Part shown: positions 19,939-29,667 of the stretch, piece after piece
How positions within the stretch are numbered: the first letter of the stretch is position 1
Layout of the letters: every line of letters starts with the position of its first letter
Source: Metalysinibacillus jejuensis
GTDB taxonomy: Bacteria; Bacillota; Bacilli; Bacillales_A; Planococcaceae
NCBI RefSeq assembly: GCF_003057615.1
Contig: NZ_QAFW01000005.1
Location: forward strand, 29,536-93,535
Direction: 5' to 3'
DNA: 64,000 nucleotides
Notes under the pieces: model-generated
The model's database searches: none
Told to the model about the DNA's origin: nothing
What the model saw: the letters and a program-made list of their open reading frames with translations, nothing else
Made by a program: the position numbers and the translations under genes

Positions 19939-20028
19939 TTGCCTACTTCCCTTCGACATATTTCTTCTCATATTTTATCATACGTTGTCGAAAAGTTAAC
20001 GATAATCTACGAAAAGAGGCGTTCATGC

Positions 20029-20619
20029 ATGAAAGAAACAGAAATCGAATTTAAAAACATGATTACAAAAGAAGAATACGATCAATTACTCCAAGATTTT
20101 AACGTACGACCAACAGCCATTCAACAACTAGCGAATGCTTATTTTGACACACCTGACTTTGCGATTAAAGCATTGCGTAGTGCGCTGCGCATTCGTCAGC
20201 ATAACGACGCATACACATGTACGCTAAAGCAAGCTACTAGCGCTAACACAAGTACAGAGATTAATATCGCGATTAGCGAAGCGCAAGCACATGCCTTAAA
20301 GAGTGAGATGACTACACTGCCAACGGCTATCGCCACCCCGCTCGCTGAACAAGGCATAGACCTCGCTCAAATTACATGCTTCGGCACGCTTCGTACCGCA
20401 CGTGTTGAACTACCTTATAAAGGCGGATTACTCGTTTTCGACCACACGTTCTATTTGCAACAGGAAGATTATGAGGTAGAATACGAGACAGAGGATGAGC
20501 GCGAAGGACAGCTTATTTTCCAACAGTTTTTACAAAAATATCAATTACCCGTGCGTCATGCGCAAAAGAAAATCGCACGCTTTAGTGCTGCGCTACAGGC
20601 ACAGAAAGGGCAAGATTAA
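20029..20619 (+). CDS. CYTH domain protein (YjbK-like)
   Basis: The 196-residue protein has the CYTH/TTM tunnel-fold signature EIEFKN at residues 4-9, paired basic residues (ALRIRQH), and alternating charged strands (YEVEYETEDE). Members act on triphosphates or polyphosphate. The start is ATG 20029, 9 nt after AGAGG; the open frame extends farther upstream but that part is not conserved. It diverges from the UPF0738 gene, and its stop overlaps the next start (TAATGG). Confidence 0.93.
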   Translation: MKETEIEFKNMITKEEYDQLLQDFNVRPTAIQQLANAYFDTPDFAIKALRSALRIRQHNDAYTCTLKQATSANTSTEINIAISEAQAHALKSEMTTLPTAIATPLAEQGIDLAQITCFGTLRTARVELPYKGGLLVFDHTFYLQQEDYEVEYETEDEREGQLIFQQFLQKYQLPVRHAQKKIARFSAALQAQKGQD

Positions 20620-21365
20620 TGGATATTAAAGCAATGACTACATTACTACAAATCCAAGCTTTACAAACGCTCGGTAGCACCCAAAGTAATCCGTTACAAA
20701 CAAATAATACTTCGCTGTTTTCTTCGATGATCGAAGAAATGATGCAATCTTACTCACAAAACAACATGTTTGGCGGGGTAAAAAGTGCAGCCGAACAAGG
20801 CGATACACCTACATCATACATAGAAGCATTGCGCTACCAAGGTGATACTAAACTACCCGCTTCCATGTGGTCATTACTCAATACGCCTAGCTTAGCGACA
20901 CCACAAATGGCGCAAGCACTTGCTGTGCCAACTACAGATTTTACTCAAGTAGCGGGCTCATCTTCCTTTACAGGTGCGTTAGCTGGTGCCACACCTTACG
21001 CTAACATTATAAAAAAAGCTGCCAACACTTATGGTGTGCCAGAAAAACTCATCGCTGCTATTATGAAACAAGAGTCTAACTTTAACCCAAATGTAGTAAG
21101 CTATGCCGGCGCGCAAGGTTTAATGCAGCTTATGCCAGGTACAGCTCGTTACCTCGGTGTCACTAAACCATTTGATGCCGAACAAAATATTATGGGCGCG
21201 ACAAAATATATTAGCCAAATGTTAAAACAACATGGCAATAATACACAGCTCGCTTTAGCTGCTTATAATGCCGGGCCTGGGAATGTTGCGAAATATGGCG
21301 GTATTCCACCCTTTAAAGAAACACAAAACTACGTCAAAAATGTAATGAATTATTACAAAGCCTAA
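20619..21365 (+). CDS. Lytic transglycosylase, SLT domain (CwlQ/YjbJ-like)
   Basis: The 248-residue protein has an extended N-terminal 125 residues of low complexity and an SLT domain from about 128: YGVPEKLIAAIMKQESNFNP with the catalytic Glu, then GAQGLMQLMPGTARYLGV and LALAAYNAGPGNVAKYGG. It cleaves glycan strands of peptidoglycan to 1,6-anhydro products. No clear signal peptide is visible, as in some Bacillus relatives, so the export route is unclear. It is coupled to the CYTH gene by a one-base overlap. Confidence 0.93.
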   Translation: MDIKAMTTLLQIQALQTLGSTQSNPLQTNNTSLFSSMIEEMMQSYSQNNMFGGVKSAAEQGDTPTSYIEALRYQGDTKLPASMWSLLNTPSLATPQMAQALAVPTTDFTQVAGSSSFTGALAGATPYANIIKKAANTYGVPEKLIAAIMKQESNFNPNVVSYAGAQGLMQLMPGTARYLGVTKPFDAEQNIMGATKYISQMLKQHGNNTQLALAAYNAGPGNVAKYGGIPPFKETQNYVKNVMNYYKA

Positions 21366-21371
21366 CAACAC

Positions 21372-21398
21372 AAGGAGTGCATTTGTTGCGCTCCTTTT
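21372..21398 (+). terminator. Terminator after the transglycosylase gene
   Basis: AAGGAGTGC and GCGCTCCTT form a stem around a 7-nt loop, with a short TTTT tail. Confidence 0.65.
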
Positions 21399-21555
21399 AC
21401 ATTGGCAAACGACAGCAGTGAGCGATTTGTTTGTTTAATACTAAAGTCGTTGCTAAAATGAGTATAATCCATGGCAAATGGAGATGTTTTTTTACCGACA
21501 CAATAGATTTTTGATATCGTTAACTTTCAATTTACTTTGCAAAGGGGTACTACCT

Positions 21556-21954
21556 ATGAGTCCGAATTATACCGTTCCTTATGATGAAATTGGCGCTGAA
21601 AAACTAGAACAACTCATGCGTGCTTTTTATAAGCGTGTTGCTGTTCACCCTGTATTAATTCCTATCTTCCCTGAAGATTTAACCGAAACAATACGCAAAC
21701 AAATCCAATTTCAAACACAATATTTAGGTGGGCCTAATTTATTTACAGAAGAACATGGTCATCCAATGATGCGCGCACGCCATATGAATTTCGCCATCAC
21801 ACCTGATGCTGCGCAAGCATGGTTAGAGTGCATGCATGAAGCAATGGATGAAGTTGAACTAGCGCCTAAATTTAGAGAAATTTATTACAAACGTTTAGTA
21901 TTAACTGCCCATCATATGATTAATCGACCAAATATAGATGAGGGGGAGAACTAA
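21556..21954 (+). CDS. Truncated hemoglobin, group II (YjbI-like)
   Basis: This 132-residue 2-on-2 globin has the core YKRVAVHPVLIPIFPED, the heme-pocket segment QFQTQYLGGPNLFTEEHGHPMMRARH in two parts (proximal His in RARHMNF), and an end like other group II globins. It binds O2 or scavenges radicals. ATG 21556 is preceded by AAAGGGGTACTACCT and gives the same length I recall for YjbI; the longer frame from 21478 is unlikely. spxH follows after 1 nt, as in B. subtilis. Confidence 0.95.
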   Translation: MSPNYTVPYDEIGAEKLEQLMRAFYKRVAVHPVLIPIFPEDLTETIRKQIQFQTQYLGGPNLFTEEHGHPMMRARHMNFAITPDAAQAWLECMHEAMDEVELAPKFREIYYKRLVLTAHHMINRPNIDEGEN

Positions 21955-21955
21955 A

Positions 21956-22771
21956 TTGACTAATAGTCCTATGCTTTCAGAGCCTATACCAACAGTGGCA
22001 TCTTTTAATAAGCCGATTGAGCTATATGTTTTTATTAATCCACTTCATGAAAGTGCCTTTGAAATGCTAGCAACTATTCGTAAATTACAATTAGAATATG
22101 ACCATTACTTTACTTGGCGCTTTGTACTAAGCTCCGATTTAGTGTCATTAAATAGTATTAGCGAGCATATCGGGCAACAGCTTGAACAACGTGTAAGTCA
22201 TCCCGTACTACCTTCTCTAGCGATCAAAGCAGCAGAGCTCCAAGGTAAACGCGCAGGCTTACATTTTTTAGCTAAACTACAAGAATATATTCGCCTAAAC
22301 GTTCCGCATATTACATCCTACGAAACGATGATGGCTATCGCTAAAGATATTAATTTAGATATGGTGGAATTTTCGTCAGACTTCGGCTCTAAAGAAGCAG
22401 CACGTGCATTACAATGTGATTTGTACATACGCCGTGAGATGGAAGTTGATGAAACACCAAGCATTGTATTTTTCAATGAATGTATTGAAGATGAAGGATT
22501 AAACGTAAGTGGCACATATGATTACACCATTTATGAACACATCTTAGAAGAAATGTTAGAAGAGCAACTGGTGCGACGCCCATTGCCTACTATGGAAGAA
22601 TTATTTAAACGCTTTACTACGCTATCTACAAATGAAATCGCATTTATTTATTCCCTACCTTTGCATCATGTAGAGCGCGAGTTAAAAAAGCGTATGTTAC
22701 AACAGAAAGTGGAGCGTAAACAAGCAGCTAAAACAACTTTTTGGCGCTTGCGTGCAACACAAATCTTATAA
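21956..22771 (+). CDS. spxH: SpxH/YjbH ClpXP adaptor for Spx, lacking the CxxC
   Basis: SpxH delivers the stress regulator Spx to ClpXP. The 271-residue protein has the thioredoxin-like N domain (ELYVFINPLHESAF), a helical insert, and the winged C-terminal part ERELKKRM typical of the family. Where B. subtilis YjbH has Cys-Pro-Glu-Cys, residues 31-34 here read HESA, so the redox pair is absent. The start is TTG 21956, 7 nt after GGGGGAG; ATG 21971 is an alternative. It is co-transcribed with the globin, and spx lies in the same block. Confidence 0.88.
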   Translation: MTNSPMLSEPIPTVASFNKPIELYVFINPLHESAFEMLATIRKLQLEYDHYFTWRFVLSSDLVSLNSISEHIGQQLEQRVSHPVLPSLAIKAAELQGKRAGLHFLAKLQEYIRLNVPHITSYETMMAIAKDINLDMVEFSSDFGSKEAARALQCDLYIRREMEVDETPSIVFFNECIEDEGLNVSGTYDYTIYEHILEEMLEEQLVRRPLPTMEELFKRFTTLSTNEIAFIYSLPLHHVERELKKRMLQQKVERKQAAKTTFWRLRATQIL

Positions 22772-22777
22772 TATATC

Positions 22778-22807
22778 GCTAGCTACTTTGTAGCTGGCTC
22801 TTTTTTT
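22778..22807 (+). terminator. Terminator after spxH
   Basis: GCTAGCTAC-TTT-GTAGCTGGC is followed by TCTTTTTTT. Confidence 0.85.
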
Positions 22808-22810
22808 GCA

Positions 22811-22857
22811 CAAAACAAAAGAGACGCCATTAGCCTCGACCGCTAATGACGCCTCTT
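22811..22857 (-). terminator. Minus-strand hairpin, probably the pepF terminator
   Basis: The arms GAGGCGTCATTAGC and GCTAATGGCGTCTC pair fully only as minus-strand RNA, through two G-U wobbles, and TTTTGTTTTG follows. It lies about 170 nt beyond the pepF stop. Confidence 0.65.
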
Positions 22858-23030
22858 TTCACAAAGGGGATGGGAGAAATGTTCACGTTCAAACAAAGGG
22901 GTGTATGTTTGTTTTGTGATTTATTTCACAATCATTACTTTATCACGTACAACCCCTTTATGCAACGGATTCAAGCGCCTTTCACAAAGTTGTCATAGTT
23001 AAAACGTTTTCATCACCTTTTGTGGAAATG
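22858..23030. other. Spacer between the hairpin and pepF, no confident gene
   Basis: This stretch repeats ACAAAGGGG twice (about 22860 and 22897). It holds one short plus-strand frame starting at the ATG at 22870 (about 42 codons, MGEMFTFKQRG), but its only purine tract abuts the ATG. I see no family match and cannot assign a role. It may be the long 3' untranslated region of pepF. Confidence 0.4.
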
Positions 23031-24830
23031 TTACCCTATTAGTTGCTCTAATTCTTCAAGACGTGCAGCAAATACCGCACACGCATCTTCTATCGGTTTA
23101 GCTGTGGACATATCAACGCCTGCTGCTTGCAACACATTAATTGGATAGTCTGAACAACCCGCTTTTAAGAAATTATTAATGTAACGCTTTACTGCTGGTT
23201 CGCCTTCTTCTAGAATTTGTTTACTTAATGATACGGCTGCAGACTGTCCTGTTGCATATTGGTACACATAGTAATTGTAATAGAAATGAGGAATACGCGA
23301 CCATTCTAAACCGATTTCTTCGTCTACTACAATCGCGTCACCGAAGTACTTTTTATTTAAGTCATAATACATTTGTGTAAATGCCTCGGCTGTTAATGCT
23401 TGTCCTTCTTGATCCGCTTTATGAATCATATGCTCAAACTCTGCAAACATCGTTTGACGGAACACTGTACTACGGAAACCATCTAACCATAAATTTAATA
23501 AATAAATACGTTGATTTTTATCCGTAACCGTTTGTAATAAATAGTCATTTAACAATTCCTCATTGCACGTAGAAGCTACTTCTGCCACAAAAATTGAATA
23601 ATCACCATAAATATACGGTTGGTTTTTACGTGTGTAGTAGCTGTGTACACTGTGACCAAACTCATGCGTTAACGTAAATAAATTATTTACATTATCTTGC
23701 CAGTTCATTAAAATATAAGGGTTTGTACCGTACGTACCTGATGAGTACGCACCGCTTCGCTTACCTTTATTTTCACGCACATCGACCCAACGGTTTTTTA
23801 AGCCTTCTGTTACGACTGCTTGGTAACCTTCTCCTAGAGGTGCTAAACTTTTCACTAAAATATCTTTAGCTGTTTCATAAGGCATTGGCATATCAACTTC
23901 AGCTACTAATGGCGTAAATAAATCATACATATGCAATTCGTCTACACCTAACACCTTTTTACGAAGCGCTACGTAGCGATGAAGTAATGGTAAGTTTGCG
24001 TTAATGGTGTCAACAAGTTGATCATACACATTTTCAGGGATAAAGTTCGCTTCCATAGCCGCTTGACGTGCTGAATCATAATTGCGAATACGCGCATTAA
24101 CATTATCACGCTTCACTTGCCCGATAAGCGTTGATGCAAATGTATTTTTAAAGTTACCATATGTTTCGTACATCGCTTTAAAAGCTGCTTCACGCACGGT
24201 ACGGTCTTTGCTCTCTAACATTTTAATGTAATTACCATGCGTCAAACGTACATCTTTACCGTCTTCATCTTGAATGATTGGGAAGCTTAAATCTGCATTG
24301 TTTAACATGCCAAAAGTTTGAGAAGATGCACTCGTTACTTCAGATAACTGCGCTAACAACGCTTCTTGCTCCTTAGGAAGCGTGTGCGGACGCTCCTTAG
24401 CAATCTCTGCTAAATGTTGACGATACAGTGCTAAATCTTCATTTTCTGCCATAAATTGCGCTAACTTCGCTTCTTCAATAAGTAACAGTTCCGGTGTAAA
24501 ATATGCGAGTTCAGATGAAATTGTAGCCGCTAAAGATTGAATGCGGCCATTCATCGCTTGGTAAAAACTATTTGTCGTATCTTGGTCGTAGCGCATATGT
24601 GCGTACGTATATAATTTCATTGTGCGACGGTATAGCGTGTCACGACTTTGAAGTGCCGCTAAAAGTGTCGCTGCGCTTTCTGCTAAACGTCCTGCATATT
24701 GCGTAACGTCTTCAATTAGTGCGCTCACTGCTAAAAACTCTTGTTCCCAAGCTTCATCTGTAGCAAAAATATCTTCTAAGCGCCACGTATCTTCGAGCGC
24801 TACTTGTTCTCTCGTTAGTAATTCTGTCAT
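23031..24830 (-). CDS. pepF: Oligoendopeptidase F
   Basis: This 599-residue M3 zinc metallopeptidase cleaves cytosolic oligopeptides. The zinc motif is THEFGHSVHSYY (HEFGH), with the third ligand Glu region in SIFVAEVASTCNEE. The N-terminal helical lobe (TWRLEDIFATDEAWEQEF) is typical of PepF. ATG 24830 has GGAGGG 9 nt upstream; the 5' extension to 24896 overlaps coiA and is not conserved. It lies next to coiA, as in B. subtilis. Confidence 0.96.
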   Translation of the reverse strand: MTELLTREQVALEDTWRLEDIFATDEAWEQEFLAVSALIEDVTQYAGRLAESAATLLAALQSRDTLYRRTMKLYTYAHMRYDQDTTNSFYQAMNGRIQSLAATISSELAYFTPELLLIEEAKLAQFMAENEDLALYRQHLAEIAKERPHTLPKEQEALLAQLSEVTSASSQTFGMLNNADLSFPIIQDEDGKDVRLTHGNYIKMLESKDRTVREAAFKAMYETYGNFKNTFASTLIGQVKRDNVNARIRNYDSARQAAMEANFIPENVYDQLVDTINANLPLLHRYVALRKKVLGVDELHMYDLFTPLVAEVDMPMPYETAKDILVKSLAPLGEGYQAVVTEGLKNRWVDVRENKGKRSGAYSSGTYGTNPYILMNWQDNVNNLFTLTHEFGHSVHSYYTRKNQPYIYGDYSIFVAEVASTCNEELLNDYLLQTVTDKNQRIYLLNLWLDGFRSTVFRQTMFAEFEHMIHKADQEGQALTAEAFTQMYYDLNKKYFGDAIVVDEEIGLEWSRIPHFYYNYYVYQYATGQSAAVSLSKQILEEGEPAVKRYINNFLKAGCSDYPINVLQAAGVDMSTAKPIEDACAVFAARLEELEQLIG

Positions 24831-24852
24831 TATGTCACCCTCCAGCTGAAAA

Positions 24853-25926
24853 TTAATTGTCTGTTTTATTTTCCCACTGTAGATGAGAGATTGCAAATAA
24901 TTCAGTTAACGTATAGGCTGATATTCCCTTAATATTCTCACAATAATAACGAATTGCCTTGCAGTTATCATCAGATACTATATAAGAGAACGTCGTTAAA
25001 AAATGTGCGGGCTCTACTTCTTCTATCCAGATTTTTTGCTCTTTACAGTAAAGCGCTAACTCGGTTTGCCAAACGACATCCGCACCTAATGTATGCGGTA
25101 AAAACACAGGGAAACTGCGATTTAACTCGGAGAAGCTGAGGTAAAGACCGTTTGTACATCGTCGCAGACGCTTAGCGCTATTCCCACGTGGATAACGTAT
25201 ACAGTTATGTAAAAAGCGTTTATACCCGCTCGTATAGCTCCGACTATATGCCTCCGCTTGTGTTTTACGCAGAGGTTTAGGCTGATAGAGTGGAAACACT
25301 TGCCTGTCGAGCGAAACTTGCGCCAGACGCATAAGAAACTGGTTATGATAAAGTCGGTATAAAAAGGTCGCATACGTAAATTTTTTCGTAGTTGGTGAAT
25401 AAAAAATAGTATGAGGCAAAGTATATTGATACATCTTACGCAATCGTTGTTGGACGACACCCTGATAATAGGCAAATTTCGGTGTATTAAAAATCCAAAT
25501 AGGTGTAATATTCGCTTTAGCATAGCCTGCGTTACGCTTTTCAAGCAACGCTGTTTTAATGGCACTACATTGAAACTCCAGCGCGTAATAGTGATTATTA
25601 TGCAACACTAAAATATCAGGACGCTGACTAAAATTTTTAATCGTCGGCTCTAACCATACATGATTTACTCGCGTTTTTAACCATTCATACAGCTGCGTTT
25701 TGCCTCGTAAATGTTCCTCGCTCTCGCCCTCTGTAAATAACTCGCGGCATGAACTAGCGACTTTATGGGCAAAGTGCGGTGTAATAACCGTACCAATCTT
25801 TAATTGCACAGGCGCCTTACATTGTGGACAGCGAAAAGTCTCCGTACGTTGTAATGTTTCGAGCGCTGTGCGCGTCAAGCCTACAACATTAATGACAGTA
25901 CCTTTAATCGTTTCTGCAATTAACAT
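24853..25926 (-). CDS. coiA: Competence protein CoiA
   Basis: The 357-residue protein matches CoiA, which helps recombination of incoming DNA during transformation. A zinc-finger-like N-terminus (FRCPQCKAPVQLKIG with HFAH) precedes SEEHLRGKTQLYEWL and a restriction-endonuclease-like core, RPDILVLHNNHYYALEFQCS. The start ATG 25926 follows AAGTGA. pepF begins 22 nt after its stop. Together with comK, mecA and addAB elsewhere in the window it supports a competence program. Confidence 0.93.
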   Translation of the reverse strand: MLIAETIKGTVINVVGLTRTALETLQRTETFRCPQCKAPVQLKIGTVITPHFAHKVASSCRELFTEGESEEHLRGKTQLYEWLKTRVNHVWLEPTIKNFSQRPDILVLHNNHYYALEFQCSAIKTALLEKRNAGYAKANITPIWIFNTPKFAYYQGVVQQRLRKMYQYTLPHTIFYSPTTKKFTYATFLYRLYHNQFLMRLAQVSLDRQVFPLYQPKPLRKTQAEAYSRSYTSGYKRFLHNCIRYPRGNSAKRLRRCTNGLYLSFSELNRSFPVFLPHTLGADVVWQTELALYCKEQKIWIEEVEPAHFLTTFSYIVSDDNCKAIRYYCENIKGISAYTLTELFAISHLQWENKTDN

Positions 25927-26061
25927 ACGATGGTTGTCACTTCACTTATAGCGACAACATTCACCTCATTTCATAGAAGAATAGCATTTTTCTAAGCATA
26001 CGTGATTATAGAAGAGGTTTCAAAACTTTTTTGTAAATAACAGCAAATTTGCATTTTGCCT

Positions 26062-26093
26062 ATAAAAAAAGCAGGCGCTTTATGCGCCTACTT
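26062..26093 (-). terminator. Terminator after mecA
   Basis: AAGTAGGCGC-ATAAA-GCGCCTGCTT is followed by TTTTT on the minus strand. Confidence 0.88.
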
Positions 26094-26094
26094 C

Positions 26095-26757
26095 TTATGC
26101 AAAATATGCTACGATCGTATCAAAGCAATTATCTTTCATAATAACTTTGCCGTATTCTTCTAAGTAATGCGTTGTTACCGTACTTTTACTAATATACTCA
26201 CTTACTTTAGCATCAATATTCGCAATTTCATTCGGTACTAGCTCATCTACCTCAATGACCACGTAATAATCATTGTCTAACGTATAAAGTGAAGCTTTTA
26301 TATTTTCTGCAATTAGACGATGAGCTAATGGAACGATGTCATCAATATCTTTACATGTGTACGTTAAAGCAGCATCATAAAAAGCATCTGTACTTTCAAC
26401 GTTATCTTCAAAATCAAATGGCGCTTCTTCTGTACCATCTACTAAGCTATTCATCATATCATCTAAATCATTGCTATCTTCAAACATAGTAGAGAACATT
26501 TTTTCGATTTCTTTCATTGCATCAGAACGTGTCACTACGATTTCTACGCCACCATCTAAACTGCGTACATAAGCCCACATAAGTCCCTCTGCTTCTAAAT
26601 AATCGCGCTCATCCGCTTCCTGTAAAACTTCCATAAAGAGTTGATCACTCTTCGTAGGATTTAGCCATACCGTATTGCTATCATAGCCACGCGACTCAAT
26701 GTCATGATTTGTTAAAAATAATTTAATTGTATTATCATTAATACGTTCGATATTCAT
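26095..26757 (-). CDS. mecA: Adaptor protein MecA
   Basis: MecA binds ClpC and targets ComK (and, in other Firmicutes, other substrates) for ClpCP proteolysis. The 220-residue protein has the N-terminal MNIERINDNTIKLFLTNHDIESRGYD substrate domain in two parts, an acidic linker (about 105-130), and a C-terminal ClpC-binding domain ending in LEEYGKVIMKDNCFDTIVAYF. The start is ATG 26757, 9 nt after GGGAG. It has its own terminator and sits between spx and coiA. Confidence 0.96.
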   Translation of the reverse strand: MNIERINDNTIKLFLTNHDIESRGYDSNTVWLNPTKSDQLFMEVLQEADERDYLEAEGLMWAYVRSLDGGVEIVVTRSDAMKEIEKMFSTMFEDSNDLDDMMNSLVDGTEEAPFDFEDNVESTDAFYDAALTYTCKDIDDIVPLAHRLIAENIKASLYTLDNDYYVVIEVDELVPNEIANIDAKVSEYISKSTVTTHYLEEYGKVIMKDNCFDTIVAYFA

Positions 26758-26805
26758 ATACACCAACTCCCTTCATCGTTAATGCCTATCGTTATCTTTA
26801 ACAAC

Positions 26806-26846
26806 GAAAGGCTGATCAAAAAGCACTTTTACTTTTTGGTCAGCCT
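26806..26846 (-). terminator. Terminator after spx
   Basis: AGGCTGACCAAAAAG and CTTTTTGATCAGCCT form a long stem on the minus strand, 13 nt after the spx stop. The T run after the stem is short. Confidence 0.75.
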
Positions 26847-26859
26847 CTTAGCTGTTTAT

Positions 26860-27258
26860 TTAGTTTACCATCTTTTGTGCTTCTTGCAACTGATACGCAC
26901 GCACTTTACGAGGTAAGAAGCGTCGAATTTCATCTTCATTATACCCAACTTGCAAACGTTTCTCGTCTAAAATAATCGGACGACGCAATAAACCTGGATG
27001 CTCCTGAATAAGCTCGTATAAATGTTGCAGCGGTAAGCTCTCGACATCTACGTTTAATTTTTGGAAAATTTTTGAACGTGTCGAAATAATTTCGTCCGTA
27101 CCGTCTTCTGTCATACTTAAAATTTCTTTAATTTCGCTAATGCTAAGCGGCTCAGAAAAAATATTACGCTCTTTGTAAGGAATATCATGTTCCTCTAACC
27201 ATGCTTTGGCTTTACGACATGATGTACAACTTGGTGAAGTAAACAATGTAACGATCAT
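26860..27258 (-). CDS. spx: Global thiol-stress regulator Spx
   Basis: Spx is an ArsC-like protein that binds the RNA polymerase alpha subunit and switches on thiol-stress genes. The 132-residue sequence shows the redox switch SCTSCRKAK (CxxC at residues 11-14 by count), [10 protein letters not shown], and [16 protein letters not shown] with the conserved Arg. ATG 27258 follows GAGGATG. The window also holds SpxH, its degradation adaptor, and MecA. Confidence 0.97.
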   Translation of the reverse strand: MIVTLFTSPSCTSCRKAKAWLEEHDIPYKERNIFSEPLSISEIKEILSMTEDGTDEIISTRSKIFQKLNVDVESLPLQHLYELIQEHPGLLRRPIILDEKRLQVGYNEDEIRRFLPRKVRAYQLQEAQKMVN

Positions 27259-27605
27259 GAATTACACATCCTCTCAATGTATTTATATCAAATGTATTTT
27301 CATTTAGAATTACTATAAACAATATGCTTTCTTTATTATAATATACAAATCGTCTTTTGAATATAGTACAGTGTGAATTTTTTGCGACAGTTCAAAATTA
27401 AAATGTCGTTTTTTCGTGTTTTAAGCATTATTTTTGTTAAATCGTTTTTATACTGTTATATATTTCCCTGTCATAAAAGCTTTAAACCTCATTCGCTTTA
27501 TTCTCATTTGTTATTTTTTAATCGAGAAGAATGCGTTTTCTTCTCATTACATACTACGTCATAGCGGCGAAAAAGTTCCTACTTTCTCACTTTGTATAGA
27601 AATGT
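27259..27605. other. A+T-rich intergenic region between spx and the trpS leader
   Basis: About 350 nt hold the divergent promoters of spx (a minus-strand TATAAT near 27337) and of trpS. The plus-strand frame 27373-27564 is A+T rich, lacks a ribosome-binding site and resembles no family, so I do not call it. No other structure is evident. Confidence 0.5.
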
Positions 27606-27616
27606 TATACTAAACT

Positions 27617-27858
27617 ATAACAACGATGATGAAGAGTAGTAGTTAGCAACGGTTTTCATAGAGAGTGTATGGTCGGTGTAAATACATAAAACTGAGCTAA
27701 TGAATGGACTTCGGAGTTAATAAGGTGAACTTGCAGTAGCTTTATTCGTGACCCTCGCGTTAAGAGATTAAGTGGCTAGATAACTAGCAAGCTGGGTGGT
27801 ACCACGGATTTTAACATCATTCGTCCCTTCTTCGGAAGAGATGCGTGATGTTTTTTTA
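27617..27858 (+). promoter_or_regulatory. T-box leader of trpS
   Basis: The leader begins with ACGATGATGAAGAGTAGTAG, typical of T-box stem I. TGG at 27705-27707 within TGAATGGACTT is the likely specifier codon and matches tryptophan. The core T-box TGGGTGGTACCACG is at 27793-27806. A terminator stem (ACATCATTCGTCCC paired with GAGATGCGTGATGT) with seven T ends the leader. Uncharged tRNA-Trp would stabilise the antiterminator and allow trpS transcription. A TATACT -10 box lies at 27606-27611. Confidence 0.93.
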
Positions 27859-27863
27859 TATAA

Positions 27864-28865
<1,002 letters not shown>

Positions 28866-28880
28866 TACCCTGCCCTGTAT

Positions 28881-28924
28881 AAAAAAGGAACAATCTCGCT
28901 CAATAGCGGGACTGTTCCTTTTTT
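28881..28924. terminator. Bidirectional terminator after trpS
   Basis: AAAAAAGGAACA and TGTTCCTTTTTT form the base of a long hairpin between converging genes. Confidence 0.9.
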
Positions 28925-28930
28925 GAATGC

Positions 28931-29563
28931 TTAATCAAAGTTTTTTAATGCTTTAGCACTTTGTGTATAAGCGCTACCTGCATTTAAAGCACTTGCGATA
29001 AATACCGTTTCTGCTACTTCTTCTTGTGTTGCGCCTGCTTTTTTCGCATTTTTAACATGCGTGTCGATGCAGTATGGGCAACCTGTAATTAGTGTTACTG
29101 CTACAGTAATTAACTCTTTGTCTTTTACAGATAATGCGCCTGCTTTAACAACCGCTCCTGTAAAGTTGAAAAATGCTTTAAAATCATCTGGTGCTAATGA
29201 TTTAAGTGCCATTGCATCCATTAAGTATGATTTTTTAAATAGCTCATCATCTGTGCTTTCGTTATAAGCTTGCATTGCGTTAGCTGCGTGAGCAAATGGC
29301 GAGCCTGCCTTCGCTGCTGTCGCAATCATTAATGCCTCCGCTACTTCTTCCTCTGTTGCGCCTGCGCGCTTTGCACCTTTGCTGTGTAAATCTAAGCAAA
29401 AGTCACAGCCTGTTGTTGCCGCTGCTGCTACTGCCATAATTTCTTTTAATTTGTGTGAAAGTGCTCCTTCTTTAAACGCAATCATATTCCATTGTTGGAA
29501 AGCCTCGTTTAATTCAGGTGTTAATGTTTTAAATTTGCCTAATTGGCGCATTGTTTCTGCCAT
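28931..29563 (-). CDS. Tandem AhpD/carboxymuconolactone decarboxylase-fold protein
   Basis: The 210-residue protein contains two AhpD-like repeats. Each has the redox motif: CDFCLDLHSK in the first half and CPYCIDTHVK in the second, both CxxC followed by His. Each is trailed by AKRAGATEEEVAEAL-like helices. The family reduces peroxides or disulfides; a specific role is not evident, and no peroxiredoxin lies next to it. The start ATG 29563 follows GGGGG. It is monocistronic. Confidence 0.9.
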   Translation of the reverse strand: MAETMRQLGKFKTLTPELNEAFQQWNMIAFKEGALSHKLKEIMAVAAAATTGCDFCLDLHSKGAKRAGATEEEVAEALMIATAAKAGSPFAHAANAMQAYNESTDDELFKKSYLMDAMALKSLAPDDFKAFFNFTGAVVKAGALSVKDKELITVAVTLITGCPYCIDTHVKNAKKAGATQEEVAETVFIASALNAGSAYTQSAKALKNFD

Positions 29564-29626
29564 AATTCGTATACCCCCATAAGTATGATAATCTCATAAT
29601 ACCCCACCCTGTATATAAAGTCTAGT

Positions 29627-29660
29627 AAAAAAATCGCCCCACCCTAAAGTGAGACGATTT
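29627..29660 (-). terminator. Terminator after fabF
   Basis: AAATCGTCTCAC and GTGGGGCGATTT pair with G-U wobbles on the minus strand, followed by TTTT. Confidence 0.8.
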
Positions 29661-29667
29661 ATATAAC

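Noticed and set aside
22996..23012. CcpA cre-like sequence TGAAAACGTTTTAA
   Set aside because: It lies downstream of pepF and not near any promoter; one mismatch to the consensus and no plausible target.
27373..27564. 63-codon plus-strand frame upstream of the trpS leader
   Set aside because: Composition is A+T rich with Phe/Leu/Ser runs, there is no ribosome-binding site, and it lies in the promoter region.
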